In this document: in pieces, positions 1 to 16,600 of the stretch | Layout of the letters: each line of letters opens with the position of its first letter | Position numbering within the stretch: the stretch's first letter is position 1 | DNA from: Paralichthys olivaceus | Lineage: Eukaryota > Chordata > Actinopteri > Pleuronectiformes > Paralichthyidae | DNA: 64,000 nt | Direction of reading: 5' to 3' | Assembly: GCF_024713975.1 (NCBI RefSeq) | Contig: NC_091113.1 | Location: 13,032,501 to 13,096,500, forward strand | Notes under the pieces: model-generated | The model's database searches: none | The model's input: the letters and a program-made list of their open reading frames with translations, nothing else | What the model was told of the DNA's origin: nothing | Made by a program: the position numbers and the translations under genes

Positions 1-3531
<3,531 letters not shown>

Positions 3532-3989
3532 AATTCCTTTCTTTAAATGAATTACAATAAAAACTGGGAAATATCACGATATGCTGTTATAATCTTCTAA
3601 ACAACACCACGAAAATGAACTAGAGCTCACGCTGAGGGTGTCCAGAGTTAATAACGTTATGATCCAGCGTGCAGACACTAGAGATGTCTCCGTGGCTTTA
3701 ATCTTGCCCTTGATAATAGGTTCCTACAAAGGAAATTAAAGAGTCCTCTGATGTGTGACGCAACTTTCGTCACAGATAAGTTTATATTCAAAAGATAGCA
3801 TCTGAATTCAGCTCATGTCACGTGGATGTATACATTTAAAAACACACACTGTGTTATACTACGTCACCACTACCAACTGTTTACTTACCAGCATCGAACC
3901 TCGTCCCTCTGCTCAGACAGAGTCCCTGGAGGGGAACAACGACCATGTTGACTCTGTTGATGTTAGCATGCTAACCAGCTAGCCCCGTC

Positions 3990-4215
3990 TCATTATAGCA
4001 CAATGAAACAGTGAGTCCATGGAGGATCCAATCTGTCCTCGGTCCGTTACTATAGTGTCCGCTATGCAATGACAGATGACATGTCTGCTCCCCAAAGTAA
4101 AGCCTAAGGTCTCGATCATCACCTGGTGGCTGACTACAGTACAGGTCATAAACCCCACCTCCTCCATGTTGGTGGGTCTGATATGGAGCAAACTAATAAA
4201 TCAGAGTCCACCTAA
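3990..4215 (-). repeat. Remnant of a MITE-like element (family copy A)
   Basis: Shares the blocks 'aaggtctcgatcatcacctggtggctg' (shortened here) and 'cataaaccccacctcctccatgtt' with the complete copy at 35323-35671. The terminal inverted repeats are not recognisable, so this is a decayed or truncated copy lying just upstream of the poly(A) polymerase gene. Confidence 0.7.
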
Positions 4216-4549
4216 AACAAACGTTTCTGTCAATTAATTTTCCAATACCTTTAACTTAGATTTGTTATTTGATGCTATAGAAACAATATAAAACATCCCC
4301 ATATACTTCTGCTCTAATTAACCCAGCTTAAATGTTGCAACATAGAAAAGAAAAATCTTAACTTACACTTATATATATACTTGTTTACACTTTCATTTGA
4401 ATAACAAAACAAGATACTGGGTCAGGATCAAGAAAGGGCCAATGTACTTACATGATAATCTATCTATTACACCTGTAAGAGAAACATGTAACATGACCTC
4501 CATCATTAAAATGGTCTGTAGAAAGAAATCAACTACAGTTGTTTCCAGA

Positions 4550-4735
4550 CGTGGCAGCAAAGGTATTCAAATTCTTTACAACAAGAAAAAAGTACAGATA
4601 CTTCTGTCAAAGGTGACTCAAGTAAGGGTATATGTATTGATTCATTATATTTACTCTAGTAAAATAATAAAAGTAAAGGATCTTAAATGTACTCAAAGTA
4701 TGAAAGTAAAGAGTAAACCTCTGAGGACTATTTCT
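4550..4735. repeat. Dispersed repeat rich in AAGTAAA/TACTCAAGT motifs
   Basis: Runs such as 'aaaagtacagatacttctgtc', 'actcaagtaagg' and 'aaatgtactcaaagta' recur in the same style at 53770-54230. From memory this resembles a common teleost intergenic repeat whose consensus reads like 'tactcaagtaaaagta'. No coding capacity is seen; the open frame across it is fortuitous. Confidence 0.55.
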
Positions 4736-6271
4736 ACCCACTGAATCTGTAAGAAGCAAACTGAGACTCCTGTCATAGTTCAATGACCATCTAAACGAAA
4801 TAAATCTTTGTTCAAATCAAGTATTTAGAGTGGAATCTATGCCTCCATATTGATAAAACAAATCGTCTGTGACAAAAGAGCACTTCAAAGTGAATTTATT
4901 TTACTTTATCACTAACACAGGTCTCAACACATTCCACTGATGTCAAAACAGATCAATATTCATATACATGTATACGCGCACATATGTATAGTACATGAAT
5001 AAGTAATACTTTTATGCATATGAGATTGAATCTGATACACAGCACATTGTGTGTGTGTTTATGGAGGGTCTAGACTGCAAAGATTATTTTTGAGTTAGGG
5101 GAAGATATTGAGAGAAACTTTCATTTGATGGTGAGAATGTGTCTTCACATCTTTAGCCACTATCTCCTACAATACAATGCATGAGAAGATGGACACTATG
5201 CATGACTGAGGCCTTTGCATGTTACATTTAGGCAATGAAACAATAGAAATTAACTATATGTTATTGTTGTGTATTGTATGCACAGTATACCGAATTCACA
5301 GTGCTGATAACAGGCAGAGTTGAGGGCTGCAAGGATTTTTGCCCTGGGGCCCCCTGGTGGGTTAATCCAGCCATGGTTGTGGTCCTTTGGGAACCATACC
5401 AGCACTGCTCAGGTTTGATTCTTAATAGAACATATGCTCCTTTGGTCTTATCCCCAAATGTTATGATTCAGTGATGTTGTTATAAATCAGCAATGCAGGT
5501 TTGAGAAGCCTCACCATTTTTTTAAAGCATGTAAACACATCAATGGATGAGGCAACATACAAAACATTAGGACTGTACACAATGTCTGCAACAATTAAAC
5601 TGTCAGAAAGATGCTTCATGAGATTTTAGTCACATGTGAATAGACTTGTTATTGTAATCTGTTCCTACCAAAGTTTTAATTACCCAGATTGTTAAAATGC
5701 ATGGGCAGAGGACCTGTGAGGCCTTGAGACCATGTGTTTGTATACAATTTATAGATTTGATATAGTTGGTACCTTCTAACAAAACCTGTGACCTGTTGAA
5801 TTACGCCAGTTTACAAATATTTTTAATCTTATTAGCGGATTTTAAACACTTCAATGAAAAATGGCCTGAATCAAACAGTTTTAGGATTGACAATAGTATA
5901 GATGTCATTTGCTCTTCTTCAGGAATCTCTAGATGCAGTATCCAACTTTTACCCACTGCTGACCTAAAACAGATTTGCTTCTGTCCTTTACTAACTGCTT
6001 GGACTCCATGAATAATAAATGGGCAAAAACAGTTTATTCTAAACTGTAGCATGGAATAAAACACAAAGCCAAGCATAGACTGTTTTTAAGGCCTGTTTGT
6101 AATCTGTTTACAGTCAATGAAGCCAAATTGCAGGGAAATGTAAGAGAGCAGGTTTTTTGAACACAGAAGCATGATGCTGCTTCCAAATACAGACAATACG
6201 TGACACTGTCAAACAATATTGATCTATTGATTTCATTCTGTTTCATTTTTAGGAAAAACTGAAGTTTGATA

Positions 6272-6954
6272 GGTAAAGATGAACCTGTGAGTAAGGATGA
6301 ACATATTAAGGAGCAGTTTTATCAATATAGAACAAAAAGAGTTTCGATGTTAAGGGGATTTCTTTTCAAACAGGCAATTCCTCTTTTATAAGAGACGTAC
6401 AAAACTGGGCGGATTTTGCACATTTCCACTGAAATGCTTCATTTAGTGTGTAGTTTACTTTTATAGATCTTGATATGTACTCATCAAGAACTGAAGAAGG
6501 TTGAAGCTGATGAATGTTGAAGTGCAAGAATTGGACAGGAGGTTGAAAACTCAAAGAATGAGGCTGCAGCCGGAGTTCACACCAGGGAAATTGGTGTGAA
6601 GGAATTTCTGAGTGACCAAACAGCCAACGAGGAGTGACAGGACAGGCTCTCACTTGATTTAGTGAACTTTAATTCCTGAATGAGCAAATTAAAGCAAATC
6701 ACACACATACAGCAGCCTCCCAGGGTTTGTGTCTCCCTCTTCGGTCTGCAGCACCTGAAAAGTTGCTGGTAAAGATGAACCTGTGAGTAAGGATGAATAT
6801 ATTAAGGAGCAGTTTTATCAATATAGAACAGGCTCTCACTTGATTTAGTGAACTTTAATTCCTGAATGAGAAAATTAAAGCAAGTCACACACATACAGCA
6901 GCCTCCCAGGGTTTGTGTCTCCCTCTTTGGTCTGCAGCACCTGAAAAGTTGCTG
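6272..6954. repeat. Duplicated block upstream of ep300
   Basis: Two units are each present twice. Unit 1 (about 62 bp, starting 'ggtaaagatgaacctgtgag') is at 6272-6334 and 6769-6830. Unit 2 (about 126 bp, starting 'acaggctctcacttgattta') is at 6642-6768 and 6828-6954. The copies differ by only a few substitutions, so the duplication is recent. The order is unit 1, spacer, unit 2, unit 1', unit 2', which fits a tandem duplication followed by loss of the spacer from the second copy. Confidence 0.85.
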
Positions 6955-7229
6955 GACTTGTTTAATTTGCAGAATTGATGAACACTTTGATAAATTGCAT
7001 TTAAGATAAGTCCTGAACTAATCCAACTTTAAGTTTAGTAGCCAAACCTCTACGAAAAAACATCAGATGCTCATGATCCTGCATGGGCCACTTTCATCAA
7101 ATATAACTTTTTCTCTTTTACATGCAAAGCCACAGCCAATACTCCATCTACAGTTGTGCAATTGTCAGCTTTATGATCAGTGTTTTTATTTATTTGCATC
7201 CCCTCATCCTCGGCCACCAGCAGCCCCAC

Positions 7230-7686
7230 CATCACTTCGCAGGCAAACAAGCGCTCCCTGCCCGACATTATCTTCCTCCACCTCCGCTGGAAAAGGAGGC
7301 TGAAATGACGGATGCAGCCATGGGAGTGAGACCCGGGCACGGTTTATTTACATCTGAAGAGGCAGTGGAAGTTTAGAGGGAAGCCGCAGCGTGTGTCTCC
7401 CCCTTTTTTTTTTTACTTTCGCCGACCCCCTCCTCCTCCGCTGGCAGAAATTTATAAAGAACAAAAAATCCGACGAGGGAGGGAGGGGGGTTGATATACG
7501 CCGAGGCTGAAATCGAGAGGCGAACCCAGGGAAAGAGGAGTAATCTGCACACGGGACTTTCCCCCTCTTAGTCCCCCAAAAGGAGGGGGAAAAGTCGCAA
7601 TATTGGACGCGAAGAGGAATGAGCTTCTGACGGCGTGAAAACGTCTGCAACTGTGGATACTTTATATATTTTTATTTCGAAAAAAT
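7230..7686 (+). promoter_or_regulatory. ep300: ep300 promoter/5' UTR, GC-rich
   Basis: From about 7230 the base composition changes from AT-rich to GC-rich with many CpGs (for example around 7380-7640), and this continues into intron 1 to about 8100. Polypyrimidine and G-rich tracts ('cccccctttttttt', 'gggagggagggggg') precede the start codon. No TATA box is obvious. This is the expected form of a housekeeping CpG-island promoter; the exact start site cannot be read from sequence. Confidence 0.6.
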
Positions 7687-10600
7687 ATGGCCGAGAACGT
7701 TCTGGACTCTGGCCCGCCTTCAGCCAAGAGGCCTAAACTCTCCTCTCCGGCACTTTCCGCCTCCGCCAGCGATGGAAACGGTGAGTATTCGTCAATGATA
7801 TCGTTTGTTACGGTGGGATCGGTCCAGCTCGGTGGTTTTCTGCGTGTCTGCTTCACTCGAAAGAGGCAGAAGACGCGGGATTACTCCTCTGTTTTTGTCG
7901 TAGCTCGCTAGCGTTAGCGTGCTAGCAGCGAGTGTTTGTCGGACGCGGAGAGGAGCTCCCCTCTCGCTAGCTCGCATGCTAACAGCCATTTTAGCCGGAG
8001 GTAGCGCTGTTAGCCACTCGGCTAACGCTAGGCGAGAACCGAATGCGGGTCCTCAAGCTTGGGTGTCCCGTGTCTAATGGCTACTCCAGCCCGGCTCGTA
8101 ATAAGCCCTGAGCCGAGCCAAGTTGGGATAAAGTTTTTGGGGTTCTACAGATGTGGCAAATTGACAGTTAGCTACAACCATCCATACCGTGTTACCCGAG
8201 TTTTAAAGCCTCTCACATCTGAAACAATCTGTTGTTTTGCCCCATCATAACTCGGACCCTCTCCCGACAAGCCGTAGCCAGCGTTATTAGTGTTAGCCAA
8301 AAGCAGAGGTGGCCCACGGTGCTAGCCCTGTTGGAAGGCTCAATGTAGGCCCACAGGTCCCACTGATTGTTAAGCTCAAATTGCCATTGTTGGTGTGTGT
8401 GTTTGTGGATGGCGTGTGGCAGCAGCTGGAATAGAGTGGCCTGCGAACCAAACTGTGGAGCATGGACAGCGCCATGTCCAGCCACTGCGAAATGAGGCGG
8501 CGAGTGAAATGAGCCTGTAAAATGCTGCTCCGAGCACGAAACGATCACCTAGATTTCATCACTTGAGCGTCCATTCAATCGCTTTACAGCCAGCAGCTGT
8601 GTGCAGGGTGACAGCGAGCCCCCGTGGAAAGGGACTTTTAGCATGAAATCACCCAGACGTCGCACACATCTACGTTACCTTGCCTGATTTATTTCGAGGA
8701 TCAGTGCAGTGCTGTCAAGGAAAGGACCCGTCAATGAGGATGCAGTTTATTGCGTCCAGATTTATTGTCTTCCAATATAATTTGTGGCACTGGTGTGCAG
8801 CGTGTTTACATTTAATTAGAGGAATAAAAGCATGTGACAAACAAATTGGTATAGGTTCTTTGCATACTATTATTTATTGTGTTCATTTCAATATACATTG
8901 GTGTTGCTGCTGCCGTCTCCAATATGGTAGTTTTCAGTTTATTTAAGGGTTAGAATTGCAACTGGTTATTTTCATTGTGGACAGATCATTTCACATAGTC
9001 ACAGTACACCAACATGTAAAGAAACAAGTGACCAGTGTCCTGAGTCTGAACCAAAAATCCCCCAAATTCCGTTTTTTGTTTAAATGAACCACCTCAATCA
9101 CTTTTGTTATCAGTAATTAGTAAATGTCTTGCAACCTGGCATATAACTTGAAAAACGAATTGATGTATAAATGTCTGAGTGAGTTAGACAGTATTGGGTT
9201 CCTTACTGTGTTATAACAAACAGATTATTGGAAGAACAGGCGTCACAACATTTAATCTTTAGTATGAGAAATTTGGGTGTGTGTGGATTTTGGTCTTGAT
9301 GTCCTTTTTAAAGATTCAAGATGTTGGTTGTGTCTCTTTCTCGGCATTACTGTATGAGTGCCTCTTCGACTTCTTTCTCTATTTTGTAGTTTTACTGTCA
9401 TTTAGCGGACAGGGGTCTGTGTGCACGCAGACCAGGTTGGCATTTATGCTTGCAAAAGTCTGAGAAACGCTGGTCGTAGTTGACTTGTTGGCCCCACTGT
9501 ATGTTTGTGCATGCAGCTACACACACATGTGCCAGCTACACACATGTGCACATCAGACCTGCAAATTCTTCTGGATTTCAACTCTACTTTTAGTCCCATT
9601 TGTTTTGTTCTCACTGACATGATAATTTCTGATGGAAGAAAATTGGTGATACACCTGTAAAAAATGTTTTCACATGTCAAGCATGCAATTGCATTTTTAC
9701 CCAGTCATGCTGATAAATTAAGGATTATAACAGTTTAACCTGGCTCTGGCCCTTATTGTCCTCCTCACGCTTTCCTTCCTCCCATCTCATTGTCTCCTCT
9801 TCCTAAACTTTGCATTACTTTTCCATTTCAGATTTCAGCTCACTCTTGGAATTGGAGCATGACCTTCCAGATGAGCTCATCAGCTCCAATGAACCAGGCC
9901 TGGTCAATGGTGGGGACCTCAACCAGCTGCACACCACTCTGGGAGGAGGACCTGCAGGGCTAGGTCCTGGAGGGGCAGGAGGAATGGGTCTTGGTCTTGG
10001 CCCTGGAGGGGGCGTTGGTGGAGGCCAGGATGCAGTGGCCAAGCACAAACAGCTGTCTGAGCTTTTGCGGTCAGGGGCGCCCACTTCAGCCCAACAAGGA
10101 CACCAAGGAACCATGGGCAGCCCAGGAGGTCCCACTACCATGGGGCAACACTTGGCGAACATGAAAGCATCCCCTGGTCAGGGACCTCAGCAGATGATGG
10201 GCCAGGGGCAGCAGCAACACCTCTCCCCTCAACAACAGGCCAGCATGATGCAGCAACAACAAAATGCTGCAGCTGGAATGATGGGTGGCATGAACAGGGC
10301 CATGATGGGAGCACAGCAGAAAGGCAATAATGGACAGCAGCAGCCAGGAATGATTGGGAACCAGGTGATGAATGGCTCCCCTAGGATGGGATTTGGAAAT
10401 CAGGGGATGGGTGGCAACAGCAACCTGTTGGCTGAGACGCTACAACAACAGGGAGCTGGTGGACAGGCCGGGATGAGAGGCCAGCAGCCTGGAGCAATGA
10501 ACAAGGTAGCGTGTATAGAAATGTTTTTCTCTCTCTTTTGACATCATTTCATATTCCATATCCAGCATTTCAATATTTTGTCATTGAAATGTAATAGAAT

Positions 10601-13600
10601 TTATATGAAGCAGAAAGTTGTCATTGGTGAAAATATAATTCTGTATTTCAAGGCAATGTTATTTTTCAGTTAATGGTCAGAATCCTTTAATATTATTCAA
10701 AAGCTTTATGGACAAAGTAAGACCAGCTTAGGTTCTTTACTTAATTATTTCAGGAAACATTTCTTATTGTCATGATTAAGTAAATTCATTAAGTAAAAGT
10801 TTGCAGCACTACATTTTTTGAATGAATGATGATGAACGTTAAGACCATGTGCAACAAAAATCTTATGTGCAAAACCTATTTACAAATTGTATTTTTATTC
10901 TTTTTCGTTAACTTTCGTTAACGAGTTTCCTTTGCCAAAATTACACTTTGGGTCAATGGATTTTTGTATCCATTTATGTATTTTAGTATCACTAAGGCAA
11001 TATACAGCAAACTTAGGCTTTATCTTGTAGTTGAATTGGCAAAAACTATGCTCTGCTTATGTGATTGACGGACCCACAGGAGTGACAGTAAAATGCTGCT
11101 GTCAAAGGCTGATGTTGCTCAATTGATGTGATGTGCAGGATAGGCATAGAGAGCAGTAAAACCGAAATGTGCCTTAACTTGTGAAGGTGATGGAATGTCA
11201 GGAGCAGAGGAAAGAGACAGGGAAATGGATGAGGAGTTAATCAGTCTTTTAAGTTTAAATAACCACTTCAGTGTGCAGGAAGAAAAGGGGAAATATCAAT
11301 GTGAGATTGTTGTCACACAGTGCTGTGTATTGTTCCTGCGGAAGGTTAAATCATAATTTCTGTATGTTTATAGATGATTAGCTAATGACTTGAATGCATA
11401 TTATTGGACACAATTAACCGGTGAACTGATTGAGAAGTACGTCATCTCTATCACGTGGTCTGTGACATAACTGCTCGTGAGAAATAGGAAATGCTAGTTT
11501 ATTATTTGACGCACTTTTGACTATCGGGAGATGAAAGTGTCCCATTAACACAGACTCTAACAGTTTACATGTGCGAGGAAGTATCCACGGATCCTACTTG
11601 TTAAACACCTATGATTTACAAGTTTGGGGAGACACTGCTGTTACATGTACAGTTCAAATGCTGTCTTTAATACCGTCGATGTAATGTGGTTTCAACTACA
11701 TAGTTTATTCTAATGTTTTTTCTTGTCCTTTTTGCTGCTAGATGGGAATGATGGGGAACCCAGGGGGCCCTTTTGGAGGTCCGTATGCAGGGCAGGGGAA
11801 TCAAGGTCTGGGAGGCGCAGGGCTGGGCCCTCAGCTCCAGAACAAGGGCCCCATGGCTAACAGCCTGGCCCCGTTCAATGTAGACAAGAAGAACCAGCCG
11901 CTGCAAGGAATGGCTGCTATGGTAGGGAGCAAGTACAACTGACAACAAAATGTTTGTCATTTACAAAAATACAAAAGTTTCCCCTCATCTTTTCCCTCCA
12001 ATCTCAACATGTGCTTCCTTCCATTTGACCCAATCTTCTTTGTTGAACTCTCCTCTTACTGTTAAGTCACCACCCCTTAATCTCTACTTATTATCTTCTT
12101 CCTCTCACCCTCCTCACTTCTTACTCACCTTCTCCTAATTCCTGTTGGTTCACTCTTTGTCTCATCCATGCTACATCTTCTTATTCCCTCCCACTTTACT
12201 TACCAGGGCTCCCAGCAGTCGCAGGCAGGAGTGGGCGGTCCCTCTGGTGCACCTGTGGGAGGGGCCCCAGGGATGGTGCCCAACGCTCAGGCAGGTCTAG
12301 TTGGTCCTGGTGCACAAGTTTCTGCAGCATCTGCTGCAGCTGGTGCACCACCCACAGCTGACCCGGAGAAGCGCAAGCTAATCCAGCAGCAACTGGTACT
12401 CCTGCTCCACGCACACAAGTGTCAGCGGAGAGAACAGGCCAACGGTGAAGTCCGACAGTGCAACCTTCCCCACTGCCGCACAATGAAGAACGTTCTCAAC
12501 CACATGACTCACTGCCAGGCTGGCAAGTCCTGTCAGGGTGAGTAGAAGGGATGCTACACGCTCCTACACTCAGTTTATAGGTATAATGTGTCCCTGTGTT
12601 CGACAAGCAGGCAGCCTTGTTACAGTGCACTCCTGTCACATACACATACAGAGCCTGACTGACAGGTACACAGAGAAGATCAGTATTATGCCGAGTTCTA
12701 CCAGTTGAGGATGGTACAAAACTTCTAGATTTTGAGTTTGAGTTTTTTGGTTCATATGAAACAGTGGGAAAAATTATATAGGTAAATAATGGAAAATGCT
12801 GTTGTGGCTTTAGATCTCAATTTTGATTGTCAAAAAGCATTTAAGCATTTAAGCGTTGTATCAGGGGACATAATCTTTGACTACAATGGACTTGCCAGTG
12901 CAGTTTTTTCTGAAACAACACTGTGATGGCATTTTTACTTTCTGTGATATAGCACTGTTCTTCTTGCATGCTCAGTCATGAGGTTTTGTGTTTACACTGC
13001 TAACCAGCCATACAAACTGATGGAAATTTACTACACTAGCTGTTTGTATCCTAATGAATGTAGATTATTCCCAGTGTAACACTGTAGCAGGTGCATTGGA
13101 GGCATAAGTGCACGTCATGTTTTGGCTCCACAGACGATGCGTTGAAATAGATTTTATAGTTTTTAGTGTACTCATAACAACAATCAAGCGACACCAAACA
13201 CCAGATTGTCTCACTGTTTTTAGCAACTTTTTTTATTTGTGTAACTTGACATCACTTTATTTTTTCTTTGATCGTCTCCCTTGTTACCGTCCTATCATCT
13301 AACTCTGTGTTTCCCAACTCTTCTTGTCATTCTCCCCCCTCTTCTTCCTCAGTTGCTCACTGTGCATCATCGAGGCAGATCATCTCTCATTGGAAGAACT
13401 GCACGCGGCACGACTGTCCCGTCTGCCTGCCACTGAAGAACGCTGGCGACAAGAGGAACCCGCAGTGTGAGTGTCTGTATCTGACCAAACAATGCTTTAC
13501 TTGTGCACTCCTGTTGATTCTCTACTGTACATCCTAATCATATTATCATATCAAGTCATTGTTACACTATCATCAATCTGACTTATTCTATGTGATTTTG

Positions 13601-16600
13601 TAAATATATAAATTGCTATTCATATTTGTGATGTGAGTATTGCCTTGGATTGCTGGATTATTCTGGATTGAAACCCACAACTTTGGCAGTATTTACAGTA
13701 TAATTCGGATGATTTTGCCATAAGTTATGCATAACTATTGTTTTCTTTTTTCTTAATATATCCTCGAGCAGACCAGATGTATTATAAACCTTTGCTCTCT
13801 TCTTGTTATGTTCCCACAGCTCTACTTGGTGCGGCCGCTGCAGGTCTGGGCAGCTCTCTTGGGGCTGTAGCCGGTGGCCAGCCAAGTGCTCCGAACCTCA
13901 ACCCACCGAGCCAGATTGACCCCAGCTCCATAGAAAGAGCCTACGCAGCCCTGGGCCTCACCTACCAGGGCAACCAGGTCCAAGTTCAGACTGCCCAACC
14001 CAACATGCCCAACCAAGGCCTGCAGGGCCAGACCGGCATGAGGCCTCTGAATCCAATGGGTTAGTTTAAGTGGCCTTTCAGTAGTTAGTTATTGTCAGCT
14101 ATGAAAATTTAAAACTTCCAAGGACACAAGGTAGAAAAAAAAGATAAAGGAGCCCTGTTGAGGCTGTTGAAGCTGCGCCCAAGAATATGCTTTTTATTTT
14201 ATGAAACTCAAAGAAGACACAAGATCCAGAGCAGGGTTTGGGGAGTAAAAACTTTTGTCTTGTCTTTTTTTACATGTGTAGGTACAAATCCCATGGGAGT
14301 CAATGGCGGTGTGGGAGCTGCATCTCAGAGCCAACAAGCCAGTCTGCTACAGGATACCATGATGCACCTGAATGTGACCAGCCAAGGGTGAGAACGAACA
14401 CAAAGATAACGTCCCATACGGTGGATGTCTTGATTAGAAGCAATTAATGCTCATTTCCACCATTTTATTCAATTCTGCATCAGAACGAGGCACACATCCA
14501 TGTTTTTAATCATTAAAACTCTTCCCACTACTCTCTCACAGTCTGATGAATGATGTTGGTGGGGTCGGCTCCTTGCCCACAGCAGCCCCGCCCTCTGCTG
14601 CAGGCATGAGGAAAAGCTGGCATGAGGACATCACACAGGACCTACGAAACCATTTGGTACACAAACTGTAAGTGCTGAACAAGAACCTCAAATGTTTGTT
14701 TTCACTGTACACTATCACATTTGTATTGGTGTATGTTATATAATAAGTGATCTATCTTTTTCAGACAATACACAATATGCATTTAACCCATTAAGACCTA
14801 AGCATTGTTTAAAAAAAAAAACCAACCATCTAGTGTTTATAAAAGTTTGTCAGCTTCTAAAACAGATGGACATGAAATAAAACATCTGCGTCAATATCAC
14901 TCCTCTTGCTTATTGTCTCAAACGCTACTAAAAACACTAACAAAAAAATGCTAACAAACAAACTACATTCACCGCTCCTGTGACAATTTCAGCAAATCAC
15001 GATGTATTTGATCAGTCACATTCCTTGAAAATGACATTGTCAGGAGAAGCACCCAAACTTTGCACCCGGTCTTAAAGGTTTATATGTTGCATCAGGTCTG
15101 TATGGTTTAAAACATTGAATCACCAGTTTGGGCCTCTTACTGCTTGTACCGTAGTAAGTCAACAAAAGATTAATTCCACAACTGCATCAAAATACACAGC
15201 TTATATCTAGCAGTTAACTCAACCATATATTCATGTTTTAATAAGAGTTTAAGTGCTGTAGAACATTAATGTTTTCTTCCCCACAAAAACTCTCAGACTA
15301 TGACTATTTTTAAGCACCAGGTAGAAACTAGAGTTGTGACGGATATCCACACAGAAAATCCCTCAAATAATCACATGAGGGATTTAAGGGTTAAGGGTTT
15401 AGATGCCTTATCAACACAAAGAGATTCTGTTTAAGGAATTCCTTGACTGAGACGCCGTCAGTAATCAAATACCTGTTCACCTTCTTCTCTCCCTTATTTT
15501 CCTTCCCTTATCTTTTTTGTTCACCCATCCAGTGTTCAGGCCATTTTTCCAACTCCAGACCCTGCTGCCCTTAAGGACCGGCGGATGGAGAACCTGGTGG
15601 CCTATGCCAGAAAAGTTGAGGGGGACATGTATGAGTCAGCCAATAGTCGAGTAAGTTTCTCTCTCTCTCTCTTTTAGCTCAGTGCGTTGCTCCGAAAGGA
15701 GGAACCTTGTGGAAACCATTCATTTAGCAGCTATAGCCAGCTAATAATTCATTCTGCTGGTTTCAAAAGTAAAAAAATTCACAGCATATGCCATTACAGG
15801 ATGTGTCTGTAAACCTAGAGCACAAGAGCCTGACTCGTGAATTACCAGGTTTAGTTTACTGCAGTGTATAAAGATTTGTATCATCAAAGGACCTGCACTC
15901 ATGAATTATGACTGGCTTTATATGTAATCCCTGGTGCTAATTTGTCATTTTTCATTATTTATTAAACTTGAAAATCTAATTAGTTTGCAGCAGTAGATAT
16001 ATAGCAGTATTTTAGTTTTTTGGCTTATATTCTTCTGGATTTTTAACCCCTTTCACTTGTTTACCCTCTTGTTGACAGGCTGAGTACTATCACTTATTAG
16101 CAGAGAAGATCTATAAGATCCAGAAGGAGCTGGAAGAGAAGAGGAGGACCCGGCTTCAGAAGCAGGGCCTTGGCATCGGGCCTGCTGGTTTGGGTCAGCC
16201 CTCCACTGGACTGCCTCCAAGTGAGTAGATATGCAGCATATGCAGCTAATGATATTCTGAGCAGCACACATTCATGTGAATGATAATTTAATCAGATGGA
16301 GAGAATTGTGATATTTCAGCATTGTTTTTTATCTTAGCTCATGCATTTGATTTGTAGCGGCTAATGTTCCTGAAATATCTTAATACAATCCATTTAACGC
16401 AGAATATCATGATACACAGTAAGAATTGTGATCTTTTGAAATGTACTGATGAGACTATCCGGACTCATACCAGCCTGTAGACTTATTTACCATTTAAAAC
16501 ACACTGCATTTGAGTACCTGACAGATTATACTGTGCATTCACAGTGATCATCAGTGTCAAGTCCCACTTTGTCCACAGCTTTGAACTTTTATTTTTTCAA

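Larger units (their letters stand above)
3532..7230. other. Intergenic region between the poly(A) polymerase gene and ep300
   Basis: No exon with family similarity was found here. The stretch is AT-rich and holds a remnant of the inverted-repeat element (about 3990-4215), a copy of an AAGTAAAAGT-type dispersed repeat (about 4550-4735) and a duplicated block (6272-6954). The shared promoter region of the minus-strand gene is expected just above 3531 but no clear CpG island is seen there. Short open frames in this stretch have no recognisable domain. Confidence 0.6.
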
